From: Lacimicrobium alkaliphilum
GTDB lineage: Bacteria; Pseudomonadota; Gammaproteobacteria; Enterobacterales; Alteromonadaceae
Length of the DNA stretch: 64,000 nucleotides
Assembly (NCBI RefSeq): GCF_002591895.1
Contig: NZ_NISX01000012.1
Coordinates: 1 to 64,000 of the forward strand
Reading direction: 5' to 3'
Shown here: positions 47,001 to 57,600 of the stretch, piece by piece
How the letters are laid out: the number at the start of each line of letters is the position of its first letter
Numbering within the stretch: position 1 is the stretch's first letter
Notes under the pieces: model-generated
Told to the model about the DNA's origin: nothing
Database searches by the model: none
The model's input: the letters and a program-made list of their open reading frames with translations, nothing else
Program-made: the position numbers and the translations under genes

Positions 47001-48602
47001 TCAATGTCTGAAATGGCGCATGCCGGTAAATACCATGGCCATGTCATGCTCATCGGCGGCGGCGATAACTTCGTCATCGCGCATAGAGCCACCCGGCTGG
47101 ATCACTGCAGTGATGCCTGCAGCGGCGGCTGCATCAATACCATCCCGGAACGGAAAAAAGGCATCGGAGGCCATAACTGAACCGGCCACTTCAAGGTTTT
47201 CATCGGCGGCCTTGATACCGGCGATTTTGGCCGAGTAGACCCGGCTCATCTGACCGGCGCCTACACCAATAGTCATACTGTCTTTGCAGTAAACGATAGC
47301 ATTGGATTTGACGTACTTGGCCACTTTCCAGGCAAATAGCAGGTCTTGTAGCTGCTGCTCGTCAGGCTTGCGCTTAGACACCACTTTGAGATCTGACATG
47401 TCTACCATACCGATATCTCTGTCCTGTACCAGTAGGCCCCCATTGACCCGCTTCAGGTCAAATTCCTCAGTCAGTTGTCCCTGCCAGTCACCACATTCCA
47501 GCACGCGCACATTTTTCTTGGAGGCAAAGATTTCTGCGGCAGTGTCGCTCACCTGAGGGGCAATGACCACTTCTACAAACTGGCGGTCGACAATAGCTTT
47601 AGCCGTTTGCTCATCCAACTCACGGTTAAATGCGATAATGCCACCAAATGCAGAGGTAGGATCGGTTTTAAACGCCCTGTCGTAAGCACTAAGCAGGTCA
47701 TCGCCCAAAGCCACGCCGCAAGGATTGGCATGTTTGACAATCACACAGGCTGGCTGCGCAAACTCTTTGACACATTCCAGCGCGGCATCGGTATCGGCGA
47801 TATTATTGTAAGACAGCGCCTTGCCCTGCAATTGCCGGGCAGTGGCTACCGATGCTTCAGCAGGCTCGGCTTCAGTGTAAAACGCCGCTGACTGATGACT
47901 GTTTTCTCCATAGCGCAAGTCCTGCTGTTTTATAAACTGCATATTCAGAGTGCGCGGGAAAGCGGAATCATCAGCTTCTTCATCACCTTCAGGTTGCTGG
48001 TAACCCGGCACCATGGTGCCAAAGTAATTGGCAATCATGCCATCATACTGGGCGGTATGTTCGAAGGCAGCGATGGCCAGGTCAAAGCGGGTTGCCTGAG
48101 TCAGACTGCCGTTATTGTCCTGCATTTCGTCCAGTATCCGCGCATAATCCTGACTATTGACGACAATGGTCACATCATTATGGTTTTTTGCCGCGGCGCG
48201 GACCATTGTCGGGCCACCGATATCGATGTTTTCAATTGCATCTTCCAGAGTACATTCTTCGTTTGCTACGGTTTTGGCAAAGGGATAGAGGTTTACCACC
48301 ACCATATCGATAGGCTGAATCTGGTGTGTTTCCATTACGCCGTCGTCCTGGCCGCGTCTGCCGAGGATACCACCATGAACTTTGGGATGAAGGGTCTTTA
48401 CCCGGCCGTCCATAATTTCCGGATGGCCGGTATAATCGGACACTTCGGTTACATCGATTCCATTTTGGGCCAGTAAGCGTGCGGTACCGCCGGTAGACAG
48501 TAATTCTATGTCCATGGCCGCCAGTGCGGCAGCAAACTCGACGATCCCGGTTTTATCAGACACGCTTAGCAAGGCGCGACGAACGGGTTTAGGGTTTTCC
48601 AT
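47001..48602 (-). CDS. purH: Bifunctional AICAR formyltransferase / IMP cyclohydrolase
   Basis: A 533-residue enzyme for the last two steps of IMP synthesis. The N-terminal cyclohydrolase domain has [24 protein letters not shown] and [13 protein letters not shown]. The C-terminal formyltransferase domain has [12 protein letters not shown] and [12 protein letters not shown] at 48602 follows AAGAGG; the frame reaches 48626 without a site. It is followed by purD on the same strand after a repeat-filled gap. Confidence 0.97.
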   Translation of the reverse strand: MENPKPVRRALLSVSDKTGIVEFAAALAAMDIELLSTGGTARLLAQNGIDVTEVSDYTGHPEIMDGRVKTLHPKVHGGILGRRGQDDGVMETHQIQPIDMVVVNLYPFAKTVANEECTLEDAIENIDIGGPTMVRAAAKNHNDVTIVVNSQDYARILDEMQDNNGSLTQATRFDLAIAAFEHTAQYDGMIANYFGTMVPGYQQPEGDEEADDSAFPRTLNMQFIKQQDLRYGENSHQSAAFYTEAEPAEASVATARQLQGKALSYNNIADTDAALECVKEFAQPACVIVKHANPCGVALGDDLLSAYDRAFKTDPTSAFGGIIAFNRELDEQTAKAIVDRQFVEVVIAPQVSDTAAEIFASKKNVRVLECGDWQGQLTEEFDLKRVNGGLLVQDRDIGMVDMSDLKVVSKRKPDEQQLQDLLFAWKVAKYVKSNAIVYCKDSMTIGVGAGQMSRVYSAKIAGIKAADENLEVAGSVMASDAFFPFRDGIDAAAAAGITAVIQPGGSMRDDEVIAAADEHDMAMVFTGMRHFRH

Positions 48603-48648
48603 CAACGGGGTCCTCTTGGAAATCATCAGAATACAGATAGTGGAAGTG

Positions 48649-48674
48649 AAAAGAGCACCAGTTGGTGCTCTTTC
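48649..48674 (-). terminator. Rho-independent terminator of the dusB-fis operon
   Basis: On the minus strand GAGCACCA-AC-TGGTGCTC is followed by TTTTC, about 20 bases after the fis stop. Confidence 0.85.
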
Positions 48675-48694
48675 AGAAATTGACGCCGGGCGTC

Positions 48695-48988
48695 TTAGTT
48701 CATGCCATATTGTTTAAGTTTCTTACGCAGGGTACCACGGTTGATCCCCATCATGATGGCAGCGCGGGTCTGATTGCCGCGGGTAAAAGTCATAATCTCT
48801 TCAAGCAGGGGAGCCTCTACTTCCGCCAGTACCAAATCATAAAGATTCTCGATATTGGTGTTGTCCAGTTGCTTGAGGTATTTGTTTACGGCCTGCTTGA
48901 CCGAGTCGCGCAGTGGCTTTTGAGCCTGAGTCTGAGAAGGTGTAGTAATAGTCGTCGTAAAAGGAGAAGTCACGTTTTGATCAAACAT
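48695..48988 (-). CDS. fis: DNA-binding protein Fis
   Basis: A 97-residue nucleoid protein and global regulator. The C-terminal half ([38 protein letters not shown]) is nearly identical to the E. coli factor. It has the flexible N-terminal arm needed for Hin stimulation. ATG at 48988 overlaps the dusB stop by eight bases, the standard dusB-fis arrangement. It bends DNA, activates rRNA promoters and is abundant at the start of growth. Confidence 0.97.
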   Translation of the reverse strand: MFDQNVTSPFTTTITTPSQTQAQKPLRDSVKQAVNKYLKQLDNTNIENLYDLVLAEVEAPLLEEIMTFTRGNQTRAAIMMGINRGTLRKKLKQYGMN

Positions 48989-50012
48989 AATGCTGTCTTG
49001 CTCTTTGGTTAGTGATAGTTGGCAACTGGCCGGCATTGACTGCCGATTCAGTTAACGCATCAAAATACAGGTTCAAGGCATCAATTTGCTCTGCAGCATT
49101 GTCGATGGCATTGAACGCGAAACGGAATTGACGTTCTTTGTCATGTTCCGCCAGATACCAGCCCACATGTTTGCGGGCTATTCTGGCTCCCATAAATTCA
49201 CCATAAAACTGATGAACATTACCGATGTGCTCCAGCATAATCTGCCGAACCTCATTCAGTGTTGGCGCGGGAAGCAATTCGCCTGTTTTCAGGTAGTGCT
49301 CTATTTCACGGAATATCCAGGGTCTTCCCTGAGCTCCGCGACCCACCATAATGGCGTCCGCACCGGTTTGCTCAAGCACCTGTCGGGCTTTCTGCGGGGT
49401 GCGTATGTCACCATTGGCAACCACAGGTATACGTACTGCCTGTTTGATCGCACTGATGGTGTCATACTCGGCTTCACCCTTGTACATGCAGGCCCGGGTT
49501 CTGCCATGAACGGCCAGAGACTGTATGCCATTGGCTTCGGCAATCCGGGCAATGTCAACGCCATTTCTGTGGTCAGGATCCCAGCCGGTACGAATCTTCA
49601 GAGTGACCGGCACACTCACTGCCGCTACCACTGCCTGAACAATCTTTTCTACCAGCTGTGGCTGACGTAACAAGGCCGAACCTGCCAGTTTTTTATTTAC
49701 CTTCTTGGCCGGACAACCCATATTGATATCGATGACCTGTGCACCGTTGTTCACATTATGGATGGCCGCCTGAGCCATAAGCTCTGGCTCCGAGCCAGCT
49801 ATCTGAACAGAGCGGATTCCGCTTTCTCCCTGATGATCCATACGTTGTCTGGATTTTTCAGAGTTCCAGACCGCAGGATTCGATGAAAGCATTTCAGATA
49901 CCACCAGTCCTGCACCCATGGATTTACATAGTTGCCTGAAAGGACGATCTGTGACTCCTGCCATAGGCGCCAGAATCAGATTATTTTCCAGTCGGTAAGG
50001 ACCAATCTGCAT
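48981..50012 (-). CDS. dusB: tRNA-dihydrouridine synthase B
   Basis: A flavoenzyme of 343 residues with a TIM-barrel fold that reduces uridine in the tRNA D-loop. Family motifs are [33 protein letters not shown] (with the catalytic cysteine), [12 protein letters not shown] and [16 protein letters not shown] at 50012 fits the E. coli start; the frame begins at TTG 50027. It is the first gene of the dusB-fis operon. Confidence 0.96.
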   Translation of the reverse strand: MQIGPYRLENNLILAPMAGVTDRPFRQLCKSMGAGLVVSEMLSSNPAVWNSEKSRQRMDHQGESGIRSVQIAGSEPELMAQAAIHNVNNGAQVIDINMGCPAKKVNKKLAGSALLRQPQLVEKIVQAVVAAVSVPVTLKIRTGWDPDHRNGVDIARIAEANGIQSLAVHGRTRACMYKGEAEYDTISAIKQAVRIPVVANGDIRTPQKARQVLEQTGADAIMVGRGAQGRPWIFREIEHYLKTGELLPAPTLNEVRQIMLEHIGNVHQFYGEFMGARIARKHVGWYLAEHDKERQFRFAFNAIDNAAEQIDALNLYFDALTESAVNAGQLPTITNQRARQHYV

Positions 50013-50216
50013 CACGCGGTTGTGCAAAAATCATCCAGCTCGTTCAAAAGGGCGCTAAGTTTACGGTTTTTTTTCGGTGTTGAAAAGGCTATAAATTAAA
50101 CAAAATGTCAGTTTTTTTACCATTTTGCTATTGACACTGGCAAAGGTGCCTAAAAGCGTCCAGCTCAGTGGTATCGCGGCCTGGATGTTAATAAACAGTG
50201 ATATTAACAGAGGATG

Positions 50217-51092
50217 TCAGGCTTTGCGCTTGCCACTGACTCTCGCCCAGTCTCCTTCAATGGCTATGGCATCCATATCGAAGTCCTTGCTGTAGAGATT
50301 GCTGATATCCTCTGCTTGTTCTTTCAGGATACCTGACAAGGCAAGCATTGTACCGGGGCGGCAATAGTCAGTGATCACCTGACGCAATTCCCTTAAAGGA
50401 CCGGCAAGAATGTTGGCTACCACAATATCGGCGTTGAGGGCTGGCTGTTGCTCGGGAAGGTAAAGTTCGATCTGTTCTGCAACGCTGTTACGCCGGGCAT
50501 TTTCTGCACTGGCCTGTATTGCCTGAGGGTCAATGTCGATGCCAATGACGCGTGCAGCACCGAGTTTCAGTGCGGCAATACCCAGAATGCCGGAGCCGCA
50601 ACCAAAGTCCACCACTGTGCATTTAGTCAGATCCAGTCCATCGAGCCAGCGCAGGCACAAGGCGGTGGTAGGGTGTGTGCCGGTTCCGAAAGCCAGACCC
50701 GGATCCAACATGACATTGACTGCGCCGGGGTCCGGTACATCCCGCCAGCTTGGGCATATCCACAAGCGCTTGCCGAATCTGACCGGATGGAAGTTGTCCA
50801 TCCATTCCCGCTCCCAATCTTTGTCTTCAAGAGGATCCAGTTTAATCAGGGTATTTTCAGGCAAAGCGCCCTGCACCTGTCTGAGTATCGGCTGCATATC
50901 TTCATTGGCATCAAATAACCCCACCACCTGGGTATCAGGCCATAATTGTACTTCTCCGGGTTTGGGTTCGTACCATGGCGTGTCTTTAGCGTCTGTAAAG
51001 GTAACTGCCTGAGCACCCAGTTCAGCAAGCTGGTCGCCCACTGACTCGGCCCTTTGGGCGTGGGTATTAATGCGCAATTGGATCCAGGCCAT
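50217..51092 (-). CDS. prmA: Ribosomal protein L11 methyltransferase
   Basis: A 291-residue SAM-dependent enzyme that trimethylates ribosomal protein L11. The small N-terminal L11-recognition domain (about 1-60) precedes a Rossmann methyltransferase with [20 protein letters not shown] and [24 protein letters not shown] is the family linker. ATG at 51092 follows GGAGAAA; the frame to 51116 is not needed. It is upstream of dusB on the same strand, as in many gammaproteobacteria, though separated by about 200 bases. Confidence 0.96.
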   Translation of the reverse strand: MAWIQLRINTHAQRAESVGDQLAELGAQAVTFTDAKDTPWYEPKPGEVQLWPDTQVVGLFDANEDMQPILRQVQGALPENTLIKLDPLEDKDWEREWMDNFHPVRFGKRLWICPSWRDVPDPGAVNVMLDPGLAFGTGTHPTTALCLRWLDGLDLTKCTVVDFGCGSGILGIAALKLGAARVIGIDIDPQAIQASAENARRNSVAEQIELYLPEQQPALNADIVVANILAGPLRELRQVITDYCRPGTMLALSGILKEQAEDISNLYSKDFDMDAIAIEGDWARVSGKRKA

Positions 51093-51233
51093 TATTTTCT
51101 CCGTAAAAAGTACCATGATAACCCGTTAAAGGGTCACGGTGATATTGCTGCATAAGGGATATTTGCGCATACTGCGTGTCTTTCAGGCCACAGGGGATAT
51201 GGGTGGACAAAATTGCAATGGGAGCTCAGAAGT

Positions 51234-51971
51234 TTGTACAGATTTAGTAAGCTGCTGTGGATTGTATTGGCTTTCCCGGCCTTTTCTGCCCAAGGCAAGT
51301 CTTTGGTGCTGGCCGTAGGCTGGAATAAGCCTCCCTATATTGTGGCTGCTGAAAATGCAGGTTATGAGTTAGACCTGGTGCGCCTGGTGCTGCGGCAAAT
51401 GGGGCATGAACTGGACCCGGTTTATGTGCCATTTGGTCGTTCAGCCGATTTGTTGCTAAGAGGGCGAGTGGATCTGGCACTGACGATGAATGAACGTCTG
51501 GGCATACCCTCCGGGCAACTTAGCGATGTATACATCCATTACCAGAATGTGGCGATAAGTCTGAAAAGTAATGACGTTGATATTAAAGATGTTTCCGGTT
51601 TGCGTGGTCACAGCATTGTGGCGTTTCAGAATGCCTCGCTGTTATTGGGCAAGGAATTTTCTGCTGTGGTGGATAAAAGCCGAGGCTACGTAGAACTGCC
51701 AGAGCAATTGAATCAGGTCAGAATGTTGTTAGACAACCGAACTGATATTGCGGTTATGGATGTGAATATATTCCGTTATCTTGCCTCATCACTGGTGGAA
51801 GATCCTCTGTCTATGGTGGATATACACAGAGTTTTTGCTGCCAGCGAATATCGGCTTGGATTTCACGACCCGAGTCTTGTTAAGCCCTTTAATCAGGCAC
51901 TAAAAAGCTTTATGCAGTCAGAGCGTCATACAGAATTGCGGCAAAAGTACCGGTTTCTTTCTCCTGAATAA
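51234..51971 (+). CDS. Periplasmic solute-binding protein, family 3 type
   Basis: A protein of about 245 residues with a signal peptide ending FSAQG and an SBP_bac_3-type fold (LAVGWNKPPYIVAAENAGYELDL, GRSADLLLRGRVDLALTM, LRGHSIVAFQNAS). No ABC permease or ATPase gene is nearby, so it is one of the many orphan binding proteins of Alteromonadales. Start is uncertain: TTG 51234 has GGGAG nine bases upstream; TTG 51213 is a longer option. The ligand is unknown. Confidence 0.8.
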   Translation: MYRFSKLLWIVLAFPAFSAQGKSLVLAVGWNKPPYIVAAENAGYELDLVRLVLRQMGHELDPVYVPFGRSADLLLRGRVDLALTMNERLGIPSGQLSDVYIHYQNVAISLKSNDVDIKDVSGLRGHSIVAFQNASLLLGKEFSAVVDKSRGYVELPEQLNQVRMLLDNRTDIAVMDVNIFRYLASSLVEDPLSMVDIHRVFAASEYRLGFHDPSLVKPFNQALKSFMQSERHTELRQKYRFLSPE

Positions 51972-51973
51972 AA

Positions 51974-52000
51974 AAGCCAGACAATCTTCCTGTCTGGCTT
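51974..52000. terminator. Bidirectional rho-independent terminator
   Basis: AAGCCAGACA-ATCTTCC-TGTCTGGCTT with an A-run before and T-rich sequence after, between the convergent solute-binding gene and accC. Confidence 0.88.
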
Positions 52001-52020
52001 TGTTGATATTGAAGCTAAGG

Positions 52021-53370
52021 TCAGTCTTTCTGAATGCCTAGCTTTTTCTCAAGATAATGGATGTTGGTACCGCCATTTCTGAAGTTTTCATCGGCCATTA
52101 TACGTTTTTGCAGAGGAATATTGGTTTTGATCCCCTCTACCACCAGCTCGTCCAGTGCATGGCGCATTCTGGCGATGGCCACATCACGACTTTCACCATA
52201 GGTGATCAGCTTGCCAATCATGGAATCATAGTTGGCCGGTACGGTATAACCGGCATAAATATGAGAATCCCATCGAACGCCAAGGCCACCGGGAGAATGG
52301 AACATATCAATCTTGCCCGGAGAGGGCAGAAAACGTTCTGGATCTTCGGCATTAATACGACACTCTATGGCATGGCCGCGTACCTGAATTTGCGATTGCT
52401 CAATGGCCAGGGGCTGCCCTGCGGCGATGCGTAACTGCTCCTTGATAAGATCCACACCGGTGATCATTTCTGATACGGGGTGTTCAACCTGAATACGGGT
52501 ATTCATTTCTATAAAATAGAACTCGCCGTTTTCATACAGGAACTCAAAGGTACCGGCGCCACGGTAGCCGATTTCGATACAGGCGCGGCGACAACGATCA
52601 CCAATCTTTTCACGCATTTCCGCGGTGATACCCGGCGCCGGGGCCTCTTCCACGACTTTCTGGTGACGACGTTGCATCGAGCAGTCACGCTCACCTAAGT
52701 GAATGGCATTGCCCTGACCATCAGCCAGTACCTGAATCTCCACATGGCGGGGATTCTCCAGGAATTTTTCCATATAGACCATGTCATTACCGAATGCAGC
52801 GCCGGCTTCGTTTTTGGTCATGGCGATGGCCTGTTGTAGATCGGCTTCACTACGCACCACTCGCATGCCACGACCACCGCCGCCGCCAGCCGCTTTGACG
52901 ATAATCGGGTAACCGATACGTTTGGCAATGGCCTTGTTTTTCGCTTCATCTTCAGCCACCGGGCCGTCAGAACCGGGGACGCATGGTACTCCCGCTTTTT
53001 TCATCGCATTGATGGCGGAAACCTTATCTCCCATAAGGCGGATGGTATCCGCTTTAGGGCCTACAAATACAAAGCCACTTTTTTCCACCTGTTCGGCAAA
53101 GTCGGCATTTTCAGATAAAAAGCCGTAGCCAGGATGGATGGCAATAGCGTTGCTGACCTCAGCGGCAGCAATAATGGCTGGTATATTCAGGTAGCTCTGA
53201 GTCGCGGAGGGGCCTCCTATGCAGATTGATTCATCCGCCAGCAGGACATGCTTGAGATTACGGTCAACAGTAGAGTGTACTGCTACCGTTTTGATTCCCA
53301 GCTCCTTGCAGGCGCGCAATACCCGTAGCGCTATTTCGCCACGATTGGCTATCAGTACTTTATCCAACAT
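52021..53370 (-). CDS. accC: Acetyl-CoA carboxylase, biotin carboxylase subunit
   Basis: A 449-residue ATP-grasp enzyme, the same length as in E. coli, that carboxylates the biotin on AccB in the first step of fatty acid synthesis. Motifs are [31 protein letters not shown] (glycine-rich ATP loop), EAPAPGI, and [14 protein letters not shown]. Of two nearby ATGs, the one at 53370 has the better spacing from AGG and matches the E. coli start; the other is at 53376. It follows accB by a few bases. Confidence 0.97.
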   Translation of the reverse strand: MLDKVLIANRGEIALRVLRACKELGIKTVAVHSTVDRNLKHVLLADESICIGGPSATQSYLNIPAIIAAAEVSNAIAIHPGYGFLSENADFAEQVEKSGFVFVGPKADTIRLMGDKVSAINAMKKAGVPCVPGSDGPVAEDEAKNKAIAKRIGYPIIVKAAGGGGGRGMRVVRSEADLQQAIAMTKNEAGAAFGNDMVYMEKFLENPRHVEIQVLADGQGNAIHLGERDCSMQRRHQKVVEEAPAPGITAEMREKIGDRCRRACIEIGYRGAGTFEFLYENGEFYFIEMNTRIQVEHPVSEMITGVDLIKEQLRIAAGQPLAIEQSQIQVRGHAIECRINAEDPERFLPSPGKIDMFHSPGGLGVRWDSHIYAGYTVPANYDSMIGKLITYGESRDVAIARMRHALDELVVEGIKTNIPLQKRIMADENFRNGGTNIHYLEKKLGIQKD

Positions 53371-53384
53371 ATCCATTCGCCTGC

Positions 53385-53837
53385 TTATTCGATTACGAAA
53401 AGGGGCTGATCAAATTCAACCGGCTCCTGATTCTCTACCAGGATCTGTTTCACGACACCGGCTTTATCTGCCTCGATCTGGTTCATCATCTTCATCGCTT
53501 CAACGATACACAAGGTATCGCCAACCTTGACGCTGGAGCCCACTTCAACAAAATTCTTGGAGCCCGGAGAGGATGCCCTGTAGAACGTGCCAACCATGGG
53601 CGAACGAACAACATGCCCTGCAGGCTCTTCTGGTGCTGCCGGTGCGGTTTCTGCAGCTGGTGCAGGGGGGGGCTGTTGAACCGGAGCCTGTGCAGGGTAG
53701 GGTTGAGCATAATGTACTGCGGGCGCGGAGCTGCCTCTGTGGATGCGTACGGACTCTTCACCTTCGGTAATTTCGAGCTCAGCCACACCGGACTCTTCAA
53801 CCAACTCAATCAGCTTCTTTATTTTTCGAATATCCAT
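53385..53837 (-). CDS. accB: Acetyl-CoA carboxylase, biotin carboxyl carrier protein
   Basis: A 150-residue carrier. The biotinylated lysine is Lys116 in VEAMKMMNQ. Residues about 38-72 form a Pro/Ala-rich hinge. The C-terminal lipoyl/biotinyl domain starts at [12 protein letters not shown]. It lies between aroQ and accC in a tight operon. Confidence 0.97.
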   Translation of the reverse strand: MDIRKIKKLIELVEESGVAELEITEGEESVRIHRGSSAPAVHYAQPYPAQAPVQQPPPAPAAETAPAAPEEPAGHVVRSPMVGTFYRASSPGSKNFVEVGSSVKVGDTLCIVEAMKMMNQIEADKAGVVKQILVENQEPVEFDQPLFVIE

Positions 53838-53858
53838 GGTTAATCTCTCTTGTTTTAT

Positions 53859-54299
53859 TTAACTGTCGTTGTGGCAGTGTGTTATTGCTGCCTGTAATGC
53901 AAATTCATAGCCCTGAGCCCCGAACCCGCAGATCACGCCTTTGGCAATATCGCTCAGAAAAGAATGCTGACGGAATGCCTCCCTGGCGTGCACATTGGAC
54001 AGGTGCACCTCAATAAAAGGCAGATCTGCGCCCAGCAACGCATCACGCAAAGCGACGCTGGTATGGGTAAAGGCACCCGGATTAATAATAATAAAATCGC
54101 AATTTTCCATGGCCCCATGAATGGCATCAATCAGCTCATACTCCGCGTTAGATTGCAGATGCTCGAGTTTGACGCCTGCTTTTCTGGCCTGTTTTTTCAG
54201 TGCTTGAACGATCTCATCCAGACTCTGGTTGCCATAAATATGCGGCTCCCGTTTACCAAGCAGGTTGAGGTTGGGACCATTCAATAATAAAAAGTTCAC
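53859..54299 (-). CDS. aroQ: 3-dehydroquinate dehydratase, type II
   Basis: A 146-residue dodecameric enzyme of the shikimate pathway. Motifs are [20 protein letters not shown] (catalytic Arg and Tyr22), [30 protein letters not shown] and [17 protein letters not shown]. It is the first gene of aroQ-accB-accC, with 21 bases to accB. Confidence 0.97.
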   Translation of the reverse strand: MNFLLLNGPNLNLLGKREPHIYGNQSLDEIVQALKKQARKAGVKLEHLQSNAEYELIDAIHGAMENCDFIIINPGAFTHTSVALRDALLGADLPFIEVHLSNVHAREAFRQHSFLSDIAKGVICGFGAQGYEFALQAAITHCHNDS

Positions 54300-54615
54300 G
54301 AAAATGCGTCCAATTGTTGTTAAAAGTCTATGTTTGACTATTTTTAGTCAGATTGCGAATAAATTCATGTTCGACTGAGCAAAAAACAATCGATCTTTTA
54401 TATTAATAAGACATTATAGAGATTAATGCAGGATTCTCAGTAAAATACTGGTCTTATCAGCGACGTTTGACTCAAAGTTTCCATTTTTAACTGTCTGGCG
54501 TATCTGACCGGCTATGTACTTTTTCAATGCTAATGATTTGTTACATAATGTAACGATGTTAAACTAAGCACACTTCTTCAAGCTCGCCCGTCCAGCCCAA
54601 GGTGTTGTCGTTGTC
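54300..54615. other. Divergent promoter region between aroQ and the propeller gene
   Basis: These 316 A+T-rich bases carry the leftward aroQ-acc promoter and the rightward promoter of the c-di-GMP gene. I cannot name convincing -35/-10 pairs. A perfect palindrome TGACTA-TTTT-TAGTCA at 54335-54350 is the only clear operator-like element. Confidence 0.45.
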
Positions 54616-57600
54616 GTGTTGACCCGTCCCGTTAAAATTCTGTTCCTATTTTTAGGCCTGTTAGTGTCCTGGTCGCTAAGTTCGGCACCGTTGCCACTGG
54701 TGGAAAATCCCAATCTGCAGCGGGTCGCTACGGAGGAAGGGCTGACTCAGGGGAGTGTTTATAGCCTGTTGCAGGATCGTCAGGGGTTCTTATGGCTTGC
54801 CACCGAAGGTGGGCTGAGTCGCTATGACGGTTACCGTGTCCTGAACTATCAGGGGGAAGGCCGCGAACTTGCCGATAAGATTATCTATAGCCTTTATTAT
54901 GACAGTCGCGGTGAGATACTCGTTGGTACTGAGAGTCATGGTCTCTATCGTCTGAACCCGGAAAGGGGGGAACTGGAACAGGTTCTGGTGCATTACTTCC
55001 GTAGTGACCCGGATTTACCACAGCAAGTGGATGTCATAATCGAAGACGAGAAGGATAACTTGTGGCTGGGATTGCTTGAGGATGTGGTGTATTTCGATGT
55101 CAGCACGGGCGAATATGAGGTCCGCTACTCATTGAGCGAAGAGGAAAGGGCTGCTCACGAAATGATCAGGGCAATGGAGTATGTTAATGGGCATCTGTTT
55201 ATTGGTACGTCGACGGGTCTCAGACTACTCGACATTGAAACCGGCGATGTGCGTGATCTCCAGCTGGCGAATAACAATCTGGGGCAACACAGCCGCAACG
55301 TGAAGCAACTGCATATAGATAAGCAGGGCCAGCTATGGGTGGGCACAGTGGCTGGGCTATTTCGCTTTCAGCGCCATCAGGTTGATGCACTTTTAAAAGG
55401 AGACAACGATCCCGTTGCTGAGCTGATCGTAGACGGGCTGAATATCTGGCATATTCTGCCTGATGGTGATGATTTTCTGCTGGGGACTAACCAGGGCCTT
55501 TATCGGCTGGACGCAGAGCAAAACCTGCAGTTTGTGTTGCGGTTAAGCGACGGCCTGTTTCATATCTCAGATGACAGTATCTTAAAGATTCTGAAGGATC
55601 ATCAGAGTAATCTGTGGATGGCGACAAAATCAGATGGAGTATTTCGCTGGTCTCCCGACTCTGCATATTTCACTAATTTGCATAAAAACAACCGATATGG
55701 TCAGGGGATTAATCATGACAATATCTGGAGCCTGCACCAGGATGCTCAGGGAATGTTATGGATTGGCTCCGAAGATGGTCTGAATCGATACGATCCCAGC
55801 ACACAGGAAATGCACTCCTTTGCGTTTAATCTCGAACAGCAGCCGGCAGGGCAGTGGGAATATGGCGCGACAGAAATATTTCCTGCCGGTGACGGCAAGC
55901 TTTGGGTCAATGCCCGTTCTTCTCTGCGACTCTTCGATCCTGAACAAGGCCTTGTGGTAGAAAGTCCGCTGGATGATAAGTTACCCGACTATCCCTGGGG
56001 TACTACGATGGATGAGCACGGAGATCTTTGGTTTGTGACTCAGGATGGGTTTTATCGCTATCGCCCCGAATCAGATGAACTGATAAGAATTGAAGCGCTG
56101 AATGGAATGCTGGATCCGGCATGGGCTCATGGTTTTATTGGCACTTACCCGGGACAGCCGAACAAGTTATTGATTTCTATGACAGGGAGTTTGTGGAGTT
56201 TTGATTCTGATAGTGGCGACCTGACGAAATTACACGCACTCAGAGAAGGGCAGCTCAGCGCTTATCAGGGGCCGGAATCTGTGGTGTTGGATGAGTACGG
56301 TGTACTTTGGATAGCCTACTCAGGTTACGGTCTTTTTGGTCTGGATGCCGGGACACTGGAACAGAAATTTCTCTACAGGAAACAGGACAAGCTTTCATCA
56401 GACGCCGTTTATGGACTGCAACTGGATAGCGAGGGGAACCTGTGGATGAGTTCCCATGGTGGCCTGATGAGGCTGAACACCAAAACGCAACATATCCGGC
56501 ATTTTACCCACATGGATGGACTGGCGACCAATGAATTTAATGCCGGAGCTTATACGCATCTGGCGGACGGCCGGCTGGCCTATGGTTCTATGAAAGGGGT
56601 AACGCTGTTTGATCCGCAAAGCTATACAGATACAAAGGAAACAGCGCCGGCATCACTCATCACGGAACTGGATTTGCTATCTGCACCACTGGATATGCCG
56701 CTCTCAGATCTGAGCGGTCGTGAACTCACCCTGGAACATGATGATGTTGGCCTGAAAGTCAGCTTCTCTACCCTGAATTATGGCAATCTGGAACAGACGC
56801 TCTACCAGTACAGTATTACGGGGAAAGACAATATTGATTATCCGCCTACCCGCAATGCACAGGTATTAATTCCTAAACTCAGAAGTGGTGATCACCAGTT
56901 TAAGGTCAGTGCTATCGATCCCCGAACCGGTGAAATGGGACCCGCGGCAAGCTTGTCTATCCGGGTCAGATACCCACCATGGGGGTCACCTCTGGCCTAT
57001 GCTTTTTATGCTCTGATTGTTCTGGTGCTAATGAGCTGGTGGTGGCGTCGCAAGAATCTGCAGGCCCGCGAATTAACTGTTGCTCATCAGGCTCTGCAAA
57101 TGCGCGAGGAGCAACTTCAGCTCGCGTTGTCGGGCAGTAACAGTGGCGTATGGGACTGGCAGAGTAATACGGGCCTGATGTATCAACCGCGACTTAAACA
57201 GCTTGGATACACAGATACAGACAGTATTACCATTGAGCACTATATTGAGTTGCTGCATCCCCACGATAAAGCGGCGTTTGAGCAGAACTGGAGTCGTTTT
57301 ATTCAGGGAGAGGCGGATCATTTTGATCTTAGTTATCGAATTCGTGATGAAATCGGCCAGTGGCACTGGTACCGGGATCTTGGGCGCGTAGTAGAGTGGG
57401 ATAAGGATGAGGGGATATCCCGCATCAGCGGAACCTGCACAGACGTGACGCATACCCGTGTAAATGAAGAAAAGTTACGCTTGTTCGGAGAGGCTTTCCG
57501 TCATACCCGGGACTGGGTACTCATCTTCAATAGTGAGCGATTACCCATTGCCGCCAATCAGGCTTTCTGTGAAGCGCTGGGCATAGATTCTGAAGCCGAT

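Noticed and set aside
47475-48476. Rightward frames of 138 and 193 residues opposite purH
   Set aside because: They lie fully within purH on the other strand and have no recognisable domain or start site.
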